Shown: positions 1-8,277 of the stretch, in pieces
How the letters are laid out: each line of letters begins with the position of its first letter
Position numbering within the stretch: position 1 is the stretch's first letter
Assembly: GCA_041164265.1 (NCBI GenBank)
Contig: JBEAPR010000045.1
Span: forward strand, 7,133-71,132
Direction of reading: 5' to 3'
DNA length: 64,000 nt
Source: CALAZP01 sp041164265
Lineage (GTDB): Bacteria; Bacteroidota; Bacteroidia; Chitinophagales; Saprospiraceae
The notes under the pieces: generated by a model
Databases searched by the model: none
What the model saw: only the letters and a program-made list of their open reading frames with translations
Told to the model about the DNA's origin: nothing
Made by a program: the position numbers and the translations under genes

Positions 1-118
1 CGATAGAATTAAGATCAAGAATCTCAAGGTGGTTAGGGTTTTTGCTGATCAGAATATCATTTTGGTAAAAGGTGCAGTTCCTGGTCATATTGGATCTTAT
101 GTTGTTTTAGAAAAATAA
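1..118 (+). CDS. rplC: 50S ribosomal protein uL3, C-terminal fragment
   Basis: Only the last 38 codons lie in the window. The frame opens at base 2 and stops at TAA 116-118. The tail ends PGHIGSYVVLEK, the usual glycine-containing end of uL3, a 23S rRNA-binding protein whose loop reaches towards the peptidyl transferase centre. Its place directly before rplD is the standard S10-operon order. The start and the rest of the gene are upstream of the window. Confidence 0.88.
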   Translation, partial: DRIKIKNLKVVRVFADQNIILVKGAVPGHIGSYVVLEK

Positions 119-145
119 AAGTTTAGGCTTTATAAATAAATTGTA

Positions 146-775
146 ATGAAAGTCGATGTTTTAAATATTAGTGGGAAGCCAACTGGAAGGCAGGTAGAAT
201 TGCCAGCTGAGATCTTTGGTGTTACGCCTAATGAACACGTAGTTTACTTAAGCGTAAAACAATATTTGGCCAACCAACGTCAAGGAACCCACAAAGCTAA
301 GGATAGAGGAGAGATTTCTGGTTCGACTCGTAAGTTAAAGAAGCAAAAGGGTACGGGTGGAGCTAGAGCAGGTAGTATCAAGAACCCTTTATTTAGAGGG
401 GGTGGAAGGATCTTTGGTCCTCAACCAAGAAATTATGGTTTTAAGCTAAACAAAAAAGTTAAAAAACTAGCTAGGTTGAGTGTACTTTCTGATAGAGCTG
501 CCAATGGCAACATAAGGATAGTAGAAGATTTTACTTTTGATAGTCCAAAAACAAAGTCTTATGTAAGTATTCTGCAGGCATTAGGCGTCAATAATGGGAA
601 GTCTCTATTGGTTACTCCGGAGTTGGACCACAATGTTGTTTTATCTGCTAGAAACCTTCCTGATGCACGGATATCTAAGGCTTCTGATTTAAATACTTAC
701 GAAATGCTTTGGGCCAGTAACCTAATCATATCAGAAGAATCTATTGAAAAAATAAAATCTACGCTTACTAAATAA
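146..775 (+). CDS. rplD: 50S ribosomal protein uL4
   Basis: 209 residues, normal length for uL4. Residues about 45-95 form the basic, glycine-rich extended loop (KQKGTGGARAGS, FRGGG, FGPQPRNYGFK) that lines the polypeptide exit tunnel in known ribosomes. The start at ATG 146 is preceded by an AT-rich stretch with no Shine-Dalgarno sequence, as for nearly all genes here. In E. coli L4 represses its own operon through the leader mRNA; that leader would lie outside this window, so such control cannot be judged here. Confidence 0.97.
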   Translation: MKVDVLNISGKPTGRQVELPAEIFGVTPNEHVVYLSVKQYLANQRQGTHKAKDRGEISGSTRKLKKQKGTGGARAGSIKNPLFRGGGRIFGPQPRNYGFKLNKKVKKLARLSVLSDRAANGNIRIVEDFTFDSPKTKSYVSILQALGVNNGKSLLVTPELDHNVVLSARNLPDARISKASDLNTYEMLWASNLIISEESIEKIKSTLTK

Positions 776-795
776 GTGGCGTTAAATATTAAGTT

Positions 796-1092
796 ATGTC
801 AAAGACTATTTTAATCAAGCCTATTATAACTGAAAAAGCGGAAAGAATCAGTGAGATTCACAATAGCTACTCTTTTGTTGTGGACCGAAAGGCTAATAAG
901 ATTCAGATCAAGAAAGCAGTAGAAGGGATGTATAATGTGGCTGTAGAAAGCGTAAATACTTTAGTAATGCCTGCTAAATCGAAAACCAGGTCGTCTCGTT
1001 CTGGAGTAGTTGAAGGTAGAAAGCCGGCTTTTAAAAAAGCTATCGTGACTTTAGGGGAGGGGGAAGAGATTGATTTCTTTGGTGATTTATAA
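796..1092 (+). CDS. rplW: 50S ribosomal protein uL23
   Basis: 98 residues. Shows the uL23 start (ILIKPIITEKAE), the basic loop around residue 60-75 and the final strand ending GEEIDFFGDL. uL23 sits at the exit-tunnel mouth and is the docking point for trigger factor and SRP; the SRP receptor FtsY is encoded later in this window. It lies 20 bases after rplD, cotranscribed with it. An antisense frame over this gene is a coding shadow. Confidence 0.97.
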   Translation: MSKTILIKPIITEKAERISEIHNSYSFVVDRKANKIQIKKAVEGMYNVAVESVNTLVMPAKSKTRSSRSGVVEGRKPAFKKAIVTLGEGEEIDFFGDL

Positions 1093-1121
1093 TTTTTGTT
1101 AAGTAAAAGAAACTGTAAGTA

Positions 1122-1946
1122 ATGCCAGTTAAAAAACATAAGCCGGTTACTCCAGGTACGAGATTCAGAATCTCAAATACCTTTGAAGCTTTAACCACGG
1201 ATAAGCCAGAAAAGTCTTTGTTGGCTCCACATAAAAAGTCTGGTGGTCGTAATAATCAAGGTAGGAGAACAGTCAGAAATGTAGGCGGTGGTCATAAGAG
1301 AAGGTATAGAATCATTGATTTTAAGCGAGATAAGGAAGGAATGACTGCTGTTGTAAAAACTATCGAGTACGATCCGAATCGCTCTGCATTCATTTCTTTG
1401 GTGGAGTATAAGGATGGTGAAAAGAGATATATCATTGCACCTAATAAAATAAAGGTAGGTGATGAGATTATGTCTGGAAGTACTGCTACTCCCAATATTG
1501 GAAACTCCATGTACTTAAAGGACATTCCATTGGGGTCTGATATTCACGCCATTGAATTACAACCAGGCAAAGGTGCGGCTATGGCTAGAAGTGCTGGAAC
1601 TTATGGAACTTTGATGGGACGTGAGGGGAAGTATGCTACTGTTAAATTACCTTCCGGTGAAGTAAGGCGTGTATTGCTGACCTGTAAGGCAACTATTGGA
1701 ACAACGGGTAATCCTGATCACGGTCTTGAAGTTTTGGGTAAAGCAGGACGCAGCAGATGGTTAGGAAGAAGGCCAAGAACAAGAGGGGTTGCGATGAACC
1801 CAGTAGATCACCCTATGGGTGGTGGTGAGGGTAGATCATCAGGAGGGCATCCTAGGTCTCGTAATGGTCAAATGGCAAAAGGAGAGAAAACTAGAAATAC
1901 GAATAAGCATTCATCTAAATTAATTATTACAAGAAGAAAGAAATAA
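1122..1946 (+). CDS. rplB: 50S ribosomal protein uL2
   Basis: 274 residues, full length. Recognised by the GGGHKRRYR segment near residue 55 and by the highly conserved C-terminal region HPMGGGEGRSSGGHP, whose histidine lies close to the peptidyl transferase centre in bacterial ribosomes. The C-terminus is strongly basic. uL2 is a primary 23S rRNA-binding protein needed for subunit joining. It follows rplW by 29 bases in the usual operon order. Confidence 0.98.
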   Translation: MPVKKHKPVTPGTRFRISNTFEALTTDKPEKSLLAPHKKSGGRNNQGRRTVRNVGGGHKRRYRIIDFKRDKEGMTAVVKTIEYDPNRSAFISLVEYKDGEKRYIIAPNKIKVGDEIMSGSTATPNIGNSMYLKDIPLGSDIHAIELQPGKGAAMARSAGTYGTLMGREGKYATVKLPSGEVRRVLLTCKATIGTTGNPDHGLEVLGKAGRSRWLGRRPRTRGVAMNPVDHPMGGGEGRSSGGHPRSRNGQMAKGEKTRNTNKHSSKLIITRRKK

Positions 1947-1972
1947 TTTCTTTTTAATATAAAAGAATTGTA

Positions 1973-2239
1973 ATGGCTAGATCAATTAAAAAAGGACCTT
2001 ATGTTTTCCATAAATTAATGGAAAAGGTGGCTAAGTCAAAAGAATCAAATAAGAAGGCAGTAATAAAGACTTGGTCTAGGGCCTCTATGATAATTCCGGA
2101 TATGGTTGGAGAGACCATTGCTGTGCATAACGGGAAAACTTTTGTTCCAGTATATGTTACGGAAAACATGGTAGGACACAAATTAGGTGAATTTTCCCCA
2201 ACAAGAACGTACAAGGGACATTCAGGAAATAGAAAATAA
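1973..2239 (+). CDS. rpsS: 30S ribosomal protein uS19
   Basis: 88 residues. Begins MARSIKKGPYV and carries the conserved core MVGHKLGEFSPTRTYKGH, which contacts 16S rRNA in the 30S head next to uS13. The only candidate start is ATG 1973, again behind an A/T-rich leader with no Shine-Dalgarno sequence. Length and motifs match the family with no irregularity. Confidence 0.97.
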   Translation: MARSIKKGPYVFHKLMEKVAKSKESNKKAVIKTWSRASMIIPDMVGETIAVHNGKTFVPVYVTENMVGHKLGEFSPTRTYKGHSGNRK

Positions 2240-2278
2240 AATCTAGCTCGAAAGGCTGAACTAAATAGATTGTAAGAA

Positions 2279-2686
2279 ATGGAAGCTGTATCAAAACTTA
2301 GAAACATACCGATGTCCGCACGCAAAATGCGTTTAGTGGTGGATATTATTAGAGGTAAAGATGTCGATCAGGCATTGGATATTTTGAAGTTTACCAAAAA
2401 GGAAGCTGCTGTGTGGGTTGAAAAGGCCTTGCTTTCAGCAATTTCTAACTGGGAGAATAAGAATAGTGGTGCTGCTGATGCAGATCCCGACAGCTTGTTT
2501 GTGAAGGAGATTTTTTCTGATCAGGGAAGTATGTTGAAGCGTTTTAGACCAGCTCCACATGGAAGGGCACATAGAATTAGAAAGCATACCAATCACGTAA
2601 CCATCGTAGTAGATAGCAGAAATCCGGTTGGACCTGTTGTTGAAGATGCAGTGGAGGTAGAAGAAGTAGAAACATCTGAAGATTAA
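2279..2686 (+). CDS. rplV: 50S ribosomal protein uL22 with acidic C-terminal tail
   Basis: 135 residues, against about 110 in E. coli. The uL22 core is clear: MSARKMRLVVDIIRGK near the start and the tunnel-lining hairpin ending KRFRPAPHGRAHRI (about residues 88-102). After the core the protein ends in an acidic stretch, VVEDAVEVEEVETSED, unusual for an rRNA-binding protein. rplQ at the end of this operon has a comparable acidic tail. The tail's role is unknown; solvent exposure is an inference. Confidence 0.96.
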   Translation: MEAVSKLRNIPMSARKMRLVVDIIRGKDVDQALDILKFTKKEAAVWVEKALLSAISNWENKNSGAADADPDSLFVKEIFSDQGSMLKRFRPAPHGRAHRIRKHTNHVTIVVDSRNPVGPVVEDAVEVEEVETSED

Positions 2687-2719
2687 GAATTTTTAAACTA
2701 AATTATACCATACAAGATT

Positions 2720-3442
2720 ATGGGTCAGAAGACAAATCCGATAGGCAATAGACTTGGAATCATCAGAGGTTGGGACTCCAGCTGGTTTGGTGGTAAGAAT
2801 TACTCTGATAAAGTTGTAGAAGATGAAAATATCAGAACTTATATCGATGCAAGAATTCCAAAAGGTGGATTAGCGCGTATTATTATTGAACGAACTCTAA
2901 AGAGAGTGACAGTTACTATTCATACTTCTAGACCTGGTATAATTATAGGTAAAGGGGGTCAAGAAGTGGATAGAATTAAAGAGGAGTTAAAGAAACTTAC
3001 GTCTAAAGATATTCAAATCAATATAGTTGAGATTCGAAAGCCTGAATTAGATGCAGCTATTGTAGCAGAGTCTATTGCTAAACAGTTGGAAGCGCGGGTT
3101 AACTATAGAAGGGCTATCAAAATGGCTATTCAATCAACAATGAGGGGTGCTGCAGAAGGGATTAAAGTTAGAATTAGTGGTAGATTGAATGGGGCAGAAA
3201 TGGCGCGAACAGAAGAATATAAAGAAGGAAGAACTCCTTTGCATACATTTAGAGCAGATATTGATTATGCGCTTAAGGAAGCTTTAACTGTATATGGTAA
3301 AATTGGAATAAAGGTTTGGATCTGCAAGGGTGAGGTTTTCGGAAAGCGAGACTTGTCTCCACATGTAGGAACTCCTCAAAATGAAAGATCAGGGGGTCAG
3401 AAAGGACAAAGAAGGGCACCCAGAAATCAGAAAAGACGGTAA
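2720..3442 (+). CDS. rpsC: 30S ribosomal protein uS3
   Basis: 240 residues. The N-terminal KH domain carries RPGIIIGKGGQEVDRI with the GxxG loop (about residues 72-88). The C-terminal domain follows (SGRLNGAEMARTEEYKEG, LHTFRADIDYA). uS3 lines the mRNA entry channel of the 30S subunit and contributes to mRNA unwinding. The last residues are a basic tail (GQRRAPRNQKRR). It is 33 bases after rplV. Confidence 0.98.
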   Translation: MGQKTNPIGNRLGIIRGWDSSWFGGKNYSDKVVEDENIRTYIDARIPKGGLARIIIERTLKRVTVTIHTSRPGIIIGKGGQEVDRIKEELKKLTSKDIQINIVEIRKPELDAAIVAESIAKQLEARVNYRRAIKMAIQSTMRGAAEGIKVRISGRLNGAEMARTEEYKEGRTPLHTFRADIDYALKEALTVYGKIGIKVWICKGEVFGKRDLSPHVGTPQNERSGGQKGQRRAPRNQKRR

Positions 3443-3470
3443 ATCATTATTGATAGAAAATTAAGGTAAA

Positions 3471-3890
3471 ATGTTACAGCCGAAAAGAACGAAATATCGC
3501 AAGCAGCAAAAAGGAAGAAATAGCGGTCTATCTTATAAAGGACATACTGTTGATTTTGGCTCCTTTGGTCTAAAGGCGATAACAAATGGTAGAATCACTA
3601 ATAGACAAATTGAAGCAGCTCGTATTGCGATGACCCGTTACATGAAAAGAGAGGGTAAGGTCTGGATTAGAATATTTCCTGACAAGCCAATTACAGCTAA
3701 GCCTCAGGAAGTGCGTATGGGTAAGGGTAAAGGTGCTTTAGATCATTGGGTAGCTCAGGTTAAAGCCGGTCGTATCATGTTTGAAATGGATGGCGTCCCT
3801 TACGAAACAGCAAATGAAGCCTTAAGATTGGCTGCTCAAAAATTGCCTGTTCTAACCAAAATAGTAACTAGGCCTGATTTTTCAGAATAA
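3471..3890 (+). CDS. rplP: 50S ribosomal protein uL16
   Basis: 139 residues. Begins MLQPKRTKYRKQQKGR and contains RIFPDKPITAKPQEVRMGKG, the loop near the tRNA acceptor arm in the A site. In other bacteria an arginine in this region is hydroxylated by a dedicated oxygenase; the equivalent region is intact here. Length matches the family, and the gene lies between rpsC and rpmC as expected. Confidence 0.97.
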   Translation: MLQPKRTKYRKQQKGRNSGLSYKGHTVDFGSFGLKAITNGRITNRQIEAARIAMTRYMKREGKVWIRIFPDKPITAKPQEVRMGKGKGALDHWVAQVKAGRIMFEMDGVPYETANEALRLAAQKLPVLTKIVTRPDFSE

Positions 3891-3916
3891 TTTATTCAGT
3901 ATATAACTGCTTACAA

Positions 3917-4177
3917 ATGGCAACTAAGAAATATTTAGAGTTACAAGAATTTACTCCTGAGGAGCTTGCTAACGAGATTAAAGAAACCAGATCCCAATAT
4001 CAAAAGCTAAAATTTGATCACAGCATAAAGGGACTTGATAACCCTCTAGTTCTAAGGGAAGTTAGAAGAGATATAGCTAGGTTGGAGACTGAAGCAAGAA
4101 GAAGGGAGGTGGCTGAGATGTCTGCTGAACAAATAGCCAATAGAAGTAAAATTAGAAAAAGAAGAGCTAATAAATAA
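3917..4177 (+). CDS. rpmC: 50S ribosomal protein uL29, extended
   Basis: 86 residues, longer than the roughly 63-residue E. coli protein. The two-helix core is visible (TPEELANEIKETRSQYQKLK and PLVLREVRRDIARLETEARR). The extra 20 or so residues are a basic C-terminal tail ending RSKIRKRRANK. uL29 sits beside uL23 at the tunnel exit. The start at ATG 3917 gives the only frame covering the core. Confidence 0.94.
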   Translation: MATKKYLELQEFTPEELANEIKETRSQYQKLKFDHSIKGLDNPLVLREVRRDIARLETEARRREVAEMSAEQIANRSKIRKRRANK

Positions 4178-4183
4178 AGTGAA

Positions 4184-4441
4184 ATGACACAAAGGAATAT
4201 TAGAAAAACCAGAACAGGTGTTGTCTCCAGTAATAAAATGGATAAGACTATTTCTATAACTGTTGAGCGGAAATTAAGGCATCCGATATATGGTAAATTC
4301 GTTAAAAAGTCTAAGAAGTTTATGGCTCATGACGAAAATAACGATTGTAATATCGGGGATAAGGTGACTATTATGGAAACCAGGCCATTGAGTAAGCTTA
4401 AGAGGTGGAGATTGATTGAGGTAATTGAGAGAGCGAAGTAA
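4184..4441 (+). CDS. rpsQ: 30S ribosomal protein uS17
   Basis: 85 residues. The OB-fold protein uS17 is identified by GVVSSNKMDKTISITVERK, HPIYGKFVKKSKKFMAHDE and GDKVTIMETRPLSKLKRW. It binds 16S rRNA helix 11 and is a primary assembly protein. Only six bases separate it from rpmC, so the two are translationally close. Confidence 0.97.
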   Translation: MTQRNIRKTRTGVVSSNKMDKTISITVERKLRHPIYGKFVKKSKKFMAHDENNDCNIGDKVTIMETRPLSKLKRWRLIEVIERAK

Positions 4442-4477
4442 TAGATAATCTAATTAGAACAGTAAAAATTAACTGTA

Positions 4478-4843
4478 ATGATACAGCAAGAATCAAGATT
4501 AAGAGTTGCTGATAACTCTGGTGCCAAAGAAGTCCTTTGCATTCGTGTATTAGGTGGCTCAAAAAGAAGATATGCTTCAATTGGTGACCAAATAGTGGTT
4601 ACTGTTAAAGATGCTTCCCCTGGAGGTGTAAAGAAGGGTACCGTTTCTAAAGCTGTTATCGTTCGGACAAAAAAGGAAATCAGAAGACGTGATGGTTCTT
4701 ATATCCGATTTGACGATAACGCATGTGTTTTGCTCAATCAGGCAGATGAACCTAGAGGTACGCGTATCTTTGGTCCGGTAGCCAGAGAATTAAGAGAGCG
4801 TGATTATATGAGAATTGTTTCTCTTGCTCCAGAAGTATTATAA
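4478..4843 (+). CDS. rplN: 50S ribosomal protein uL14
   Basis: 121 residues. Begins MIQQESRLRVADNSGAKEV and contains GGSKRRYASIGDQIVVTVKD and PRGTRIFGPVARELRERDY, the standard uL14 signatures. The protein forms inter-subunit bridges with 16S rRNA and is the binding site of the silencing factor RsfS in bacteria. It opens the spc part of the operon and follows rpsQ by 36 bases. Confidence 0.98.
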   Translation: MIQQESRLRVADNSGAKEVLCIRVLGGSKRRYASIGDQIVVTVKDASPGGVKKGTVSKAVIVRTKKEIRRRDGSYIRFDDNACVLLNQADEPRGTRIFGPVARELRERDYMRIVSLAPEVL

Positions 4844-4863
4844 AAGCTATAACTAAGATTATC

Positions 4864-5220
4864 ATGGCAATTAAAAATAAAAGGAAATTTCAGGCTAATG
4901 CTGGTAAGATTAAGATCAAGAAAGGTGATAAAGTATTCGTTATCTCCGGCTCTTATAAAGATCGGTCAAAGGCCAGAGAAGTACTAGAAGTATTTCCAAC
5001 TAAAAATAGAGCAATAGTTGAAGATGTCAATATTGCTAAAAAGCATACTAAACCAACGCAAGACAACCCTGGTGGTATTAATGAAATTCCTACATCTATT
5101 CATATTTCCAATTTGATGTTGGCAGATCCTAAGGATAGTGTACCCACAAGAGTAGGTAGAAGGGTAGAGGATGGAAAGTTGGTTAGATTTTCTAAAAAAT
5201 CAGGAGAAATTTTAAGATAA
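4864..5220 (+). CDS. rplX: 50S ribosomal protein uL24
   Basis: 118 residues. Carries the KOW motif IKKGDKVFVISGSYKDRSK near residues 17-36 and the conserved VEDVNIAKKHTKP segment. uL24 initiates 50S assembly by binding the 5' end of 23S rRNA. Its stop codon TAA (5218-5220) shares one base with the rplE start, which implies coupled translation. Confidence 0.97.
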   Translation: MAIKNKRKFQANAGKIKIKKGDKVFVISGSYKDRSKAREVLEVFPTKNRAIVEDVNIAKKHTKPTQDNPGGINEIPTSIHISNLMLADPKDSVPTRVGRRVEDGKLVRFSKKSGEILR

Positions 5221-5777
5221 TGGAATATACACCTAGATTAAAAACTAAATACAGACAAGAGGTTGTAAAAGCTATGATGGAACAGTTTGGTTATACCTCT
5301 GTCATGCAAGTGCCCAAGATCCAAAAGGTTTGTATCAACCAGGGTATTGGTGGTGCGACACAGGATAAGAAATTAGTCGATGTAGCCTTGGATCAAATGT
5401 CAATTATTGCTGGTCAAAAGGCGATACCAACCAAGGCAAAAAAGTCTGTATCTAACTTTAAGTTGAGAGAACAAATGACCATTGGTGCGAAAGTTACCTT
5501 GAGAAAAGATAGAATGTATGAATTTTTGGATCGTTTAACTTCAGTTGCTTTACCCAGAGTAAGAGACTTCAGGGGGATAAATGATAAGAGTTTTGACGGT
5601 AGGGGCAATTATTCTTTGGGTATCACTGAGCAAATAATATTTCCCGAAATTGATATCGACAAAGTAAATCAGATTACTGGAATGGATATTACCATCGTTA
5701 CCTCTGCAAAAACGGACGCAGAAGCATTAGCTTTATTAAAGTTGATGGGATTACCTTTTAAAAATCAAAGAAACTAA
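5220..5777 (+). CDS. rplE: 50S ribosomal protein uL5
   Basis: 185 residues. Has QVPKIQKVCINQGIG, GQKAIPTKAKKSVSNFKLRE, GAKVTLRKDRMYEFLDRL and the C-terminal GMDITIVTSAKTDAEALALL, all uL5 hallmarks. The protein binds 5S rRNA and contacts the P-site tRNA. The start overlaps the rplX stop by one base. An opposing frame inside is a shadow. Confidence 0.98.
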   Translation: MEYTPRLKTKYRQEVVKAMMEQFGYTSVMQVPKIQKVCINQGIGGATQDKKLVDVALDQMSIIAGQKAIPTKAKKSVSNFKLREQMTIGAKVTLRKDRMYEFLDRLTSVALPRVRDFRGINDKSFDGRGNYSLGITEQIIFPEIDIDKVNQITGMDITIVTSAKTDAEALALLKLMGLPFKNQRN

Positions 5778-5784
5778 TTTAGAT

Positions 5785-6054
5785 ATGGCTCGTAAATCAA
5801 TTATTGCCAGAGAGGTTAAAAGAGAGCGGTTAGTAAATAAGTATGCCGAATTGCGAAAGCAGTTGAAAGAAGAAGGAAAGTGGGAAGAATTAGACAAGCT
5901 TCCTAGGAATTCTAACAAAATTAGAATGCACAATCGTTGCAAATTAACTGGTAGACCAAAGGGTTATATGAGACAGTTTGGCTTATGTAGAGTTAAGTTC
6001 AGGGAAATGGCATTAGATGGTAAAATTCCCGGTGTAACTAAAGCTAGCTGGTAA
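5785..6054 (+). CDS. rpsN: 30S ribosomal protein uS14, zinc-free form
   Basis: 89 residues, the long form of uS14 that lacks the paired CxxC zinc ligands; isolated cysteines are at about residues 52 and 68. Ends with the family signature MRQFGLCRVKFREMALDGKI. It sits in the 30S head. Seven bases separate it from rplE. With L36, L33 and L28 it is one of several zinc-independent ribosomal proteins encoded in this window. Confidence 0.96.
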   Translation: MARKSIIAREVKRERLVNKYAELRKQLKEEGKWEELDKLPRNSNKIRMHNRCKLTGRPKGYMRQFGLCRVKFREMALDGKIPGVTKASW

Positions 6055-6126
6055 ATTTTTTGAATAAATTAATTAAGAATCGTTTAGGTTCCATTTAGGA
6101 ATACCAATCGATACAATCTAATAATA

Positions 6127-6537
6127 ATGGCTGTAACAGATCCAATTGCAGATTATCTGACAAGAATCAGAAATGCGCAACAAGCAGGCCACAGAATTGT
6201 GGAAATTCCTGCTTCTAATCTTAAGAAAAGAATTACTGAAATTCTCTATGATCAGGGTTATATTCTTAAGTATAAGTTCGAAGAAAACGTAGGTAAGGGT
6301 AATCAAGGTTTAATTAAAATTGCTTTAAAGTATGATCCCTCTACAAGAAAACCCGTTATTCAGAAAATGGCAAGAATTAGTAAGCCTGGTTTGAGGAAAT
6401 ACGCTGGAAGTTCTGACGTCCCAAGAATTATCAATGGGTTAGGTGTTTGTATTGTAAGTACTTCTAAAGGAGTAGTTACTGATAAGCAAGCCAGGGAGAT
6501 GAACGTTGGTGGAGAGTTATTGTGCTATATTTACTAA
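6127..6537 (+). CDS. rpsH: 30S ribosomal protein uS8
   Basis: 136 residues. Begins MAVTDPIADYLTRIRNAQ and ends with the rRNA-binding segment GVCIVSTSKGVVTDKQAR and GGELLCYIY. uS8 organises the 30S central domain and in E. coli represses the spc operon by binding near rplE. The 72-base spacer before it is AT-rich with only weak inverted repeats, so I cannot claim an equivalent operator. Confidence 0.98.
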   Translation: MAVTDPIADYLTRIRNAQQAGHRIVEIPASNLKKRITEILYDQGYILKYKFEENVGKGNQGLIKIALKYDPSTRKPVIQKMARISKPGLRKYAGSSDVPRIINGLGVCIVSTSKGVVTDKQAREMNVGGELLCYIY

Positions 6538-6555
6538 AAGAAAAATTTATTCGTC

Positions 6556-7110
6556 ATGTCTAGAATAGGTAAGGCCCCAATTGAAATTCCCGGTGGAGTA
6601 GAAATTACGGTAGATAAATCAAATATTGTTAAAGTCAAAGGTCCTAAAGGCGAATTGGTACAACAGATTAATTCTGATTTAAGTGTTGCTATAGAGGACA
6701 GTTCTCTTATAGTAAGCCGTCCAACGGAACAAAAGAGACATAAATCTATGCATGGTTTGTATCGTTCTTTAATCAATAATATGGTTGAAGGGGTTACTAA
6801 TGGGTTCACCAAAGAGTTAGAATTAGTAGGGGTAGGATACAGAGCTGGCAATACTGGTCAGTTACTTGAATTGTCAGTTGGTTATTCTCATCCTATTTTC
6901 TTCGCCATACCAGATGAGGTTAAAGTGGAAACCAAGATGGAAAAGGGAAAAAACCCAGTTGTTATTTTGCAATCCATCGATAAGCAATTATTAGGTCAAG
7001 TAGCTGCCAAAATTAGAGCGTTTAGGAAGCCTGAACCCTACAAAGGAAAAGGTATCAAATTTGTTGGCGAAGTATTGCGCAGAAAGGCTGGTAAGACATC
7101 AGGTAAGTAA
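6556..7110 (+). CDS. rplF: 50S ribosomal protein uL6
   Basis: 184 residues. Two tandem similar domains: the first begins MSRIGKAPIEIPGGVEI, the second contains YRSLINNMVEGVTNGFTKEL and ends KPEPYKGKGIKFVGEVLRRK. uL6 lies near the sarcin-ricin loop, where translation factors bind. It is 18 bases after rpsH; the antisense frame over its first half is a shadow. Confidence 0.98.
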   Translation: MSRIGKAPIEIPGGVEITVDKSNIVKVKGPKGELVQQINSDLSVAIEDSSLIVSRPTEQKRHKSMHGLYRSLINNMVEGVTNGFTKELELVGVGYRAGNTGQLLELSVGYSHPIFFAIPDEVKVETKMEKGKNPVVILQSIDKQLLGQVAAKIRAFRKPEPYKGKGIKFVGEVLRRKAGKTSGK

Positions 7111-7171
7111 ATTATTAATCATTGCCTCTGGGTTTTGAAAATTCAACTCACTAGAGGAAAATTTAAATAAA

Positions 7172-7525
7172 ATGGCGTTTTCAAAACAAAATAGAAGAAA
7201 GCGAATTCACTTTAGAATTAAGAAAAAGGTGATGGGTTCAACCGAGAGACCTCGCTTAAGTGTATACAGGAGTAATCAATATATTTATGCTCAGATTATC
7301 GATGATACTACTGGAAATACTCTTGTTTCGGCTTCTTCATTAGAATCTAGTATTGAAAATAAAGGAACCAAAGTGGAACAGTCTGCTGCTGTTGGAAAAT
7401 TATTGGCTGAGCGAGCAATTGCTGCAAAAATAAGTACAGCTGTTTTCGACAGAGGAGGTTATTTATATCACGGTCGGGTTAAGGCTCTTGCAGACGGTGC
7501 TAGAGCGGGTGGAATTAAAATTTAA
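7172..7525 (+). CDS. rplR: 50S ribosomal protein uL18
   Basis: 117 residues. Shows TERPRLSVYRSNQYIYAQII, the AERAIAAKI segment and FDRGGYLYHGRVKALADGAR. uL18 binds 5S rRNA together with uL5. The 61-base spacer before it holds only a short 5-bp CCTCT/AGAGG inverted repeat (7125-7157), which I do not count as a regulatory element. Confidence 0.97.
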   Translation: MAFSKQNRRKRIHFRIKKKVMGSTERPRLSVYRSNQYIYAQIIDDTTGNTLVSASSLESSIENKGTKVEQSAAVGKLLAERAIAAKISTAVFDRGGYLYHGRVKALADGARAGGIKI

Positions 7526-7544
7526 AATCAAAACCATTTAGGAA

Positions 7545-8063
7545 ATGGCTAATAAATCTAGTAATAGAGTAAAACCTTCTGAAACTGAGTTAAAGGAAAA
7601 GTTGGTGGCACTTAATAGGGTAGCGAAAGTTACCAAAGGTGGTCGAACTTTTAGTTTCGCTGCAATTGTTGTGGTTGGTGACGGTAACGGTACTGTAGGT
7701 CATGGTCTGGGTAAGGCTAGGGACGTGTCGGAATCCATCGCAAAGGCCGTAGATGATGCAAAAAAGAATTTGGTAAAGTTCCCATTATATAAAGGCACCA
7801 TTCCACATTCCGTTAATGGAAAATACGGAGCTGGAAAAGTCTTGATAAAGCCTGCTTCTGATGGTACCGGTGTAATTGCTGGTGGAGCTCTAAGGGCAGT
7901 TTTAGAAATAGCTGGCGTACATAATGTGCTTTCTAAGACACAAGGTTCTTCCAATCCACATAATGTGGTCAAGGCAGCGGTAGATGCCTTAAGTAGATTG
8001 AGAAGTCCGATGTTGGTTGCCAAGCAGCGAGGGATTGAAATGGAAAAACTCTTTAAAGGTTAA
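7545..8063 (+). CDS. rpsE: 30S ribosomal protein uS5
   Basis: 172 residues. The N-terminal dsRNA-binding-like domain has ALNRVAKVTKGGRTFSFAAI and VGHGLGKARDVSESIAKA; the C-terminal domain has HNVLSKTQGSSNPHNVVKA. uS5 helps form the mRNA entry channel and affects decoding accuracy. It lies 20 bases after rplR in the usual order. Confidence 0.98.
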   Translation: MANKSSNRVKPSETELKEKLVALNRVAKVTKGGRTFSFAAIVVVGDGNGTVGHGLGKARDVSESIAKAVDDAKKNLVKFPLYKGTIPHSVNGKYGAGKVLIKPASDGTGVIAGGALRAVLEIAGVHNVLSKTQGSSNPHNVVKAAVDALSRLRSPMLVAKQRGIEMEKLFKG

Positions 8064-8074
8064 AATTCAATAAA

Positions 8075-8257
8075 ATGGCCAAAATTAAAATAACTCAGAA
8101 AAAGAGTGTTATAGATCGTTCTAAAAAGCAAAAAGCTACTATGGTGGCTTTAGGTTTAAGAAAAATCAACCACAGTGTTGTTCATGAGGCTACTCCCCAA
8201 ATTAGTGGTATGGTTGCCAAGATAAGTCATTTAGTAACGGTTGAAGAAGTTAAATAA
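8075..8257 (+). CDS. rpmD: 50S ribosomal protein uL30
   Basis: 60 residues, the normal size of bacterial uL30. Contains KITQKKSVIDRSKKQKATMV and LGLRKINHSVVHEATPQISG, the ferredoxin-like core that contacts 23S and 5S rRNA. Position between rpsE and rplO confirms the call. Some bacterial groups lack uL30; this genome keeps it. Confidence 0.95.
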   Translation: MAKIKITQKKSVIDRSKKQKATMVALGLRKINHSVVHEATPQISGMVAKISHLVTVEEVK

Positions 8258-8277
8258 TTAGAAAATAAAGTAACAAA

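Noticed and set aside
7125..7157. Inverted repeat CCTCT/AGAGG with an inner TTGA/TCAA in the rplF-rplR spacer
   Set aside because: Arms of five and four bases in an AT-rich spacer; too weak to claim an attenuator or protein-binding site.
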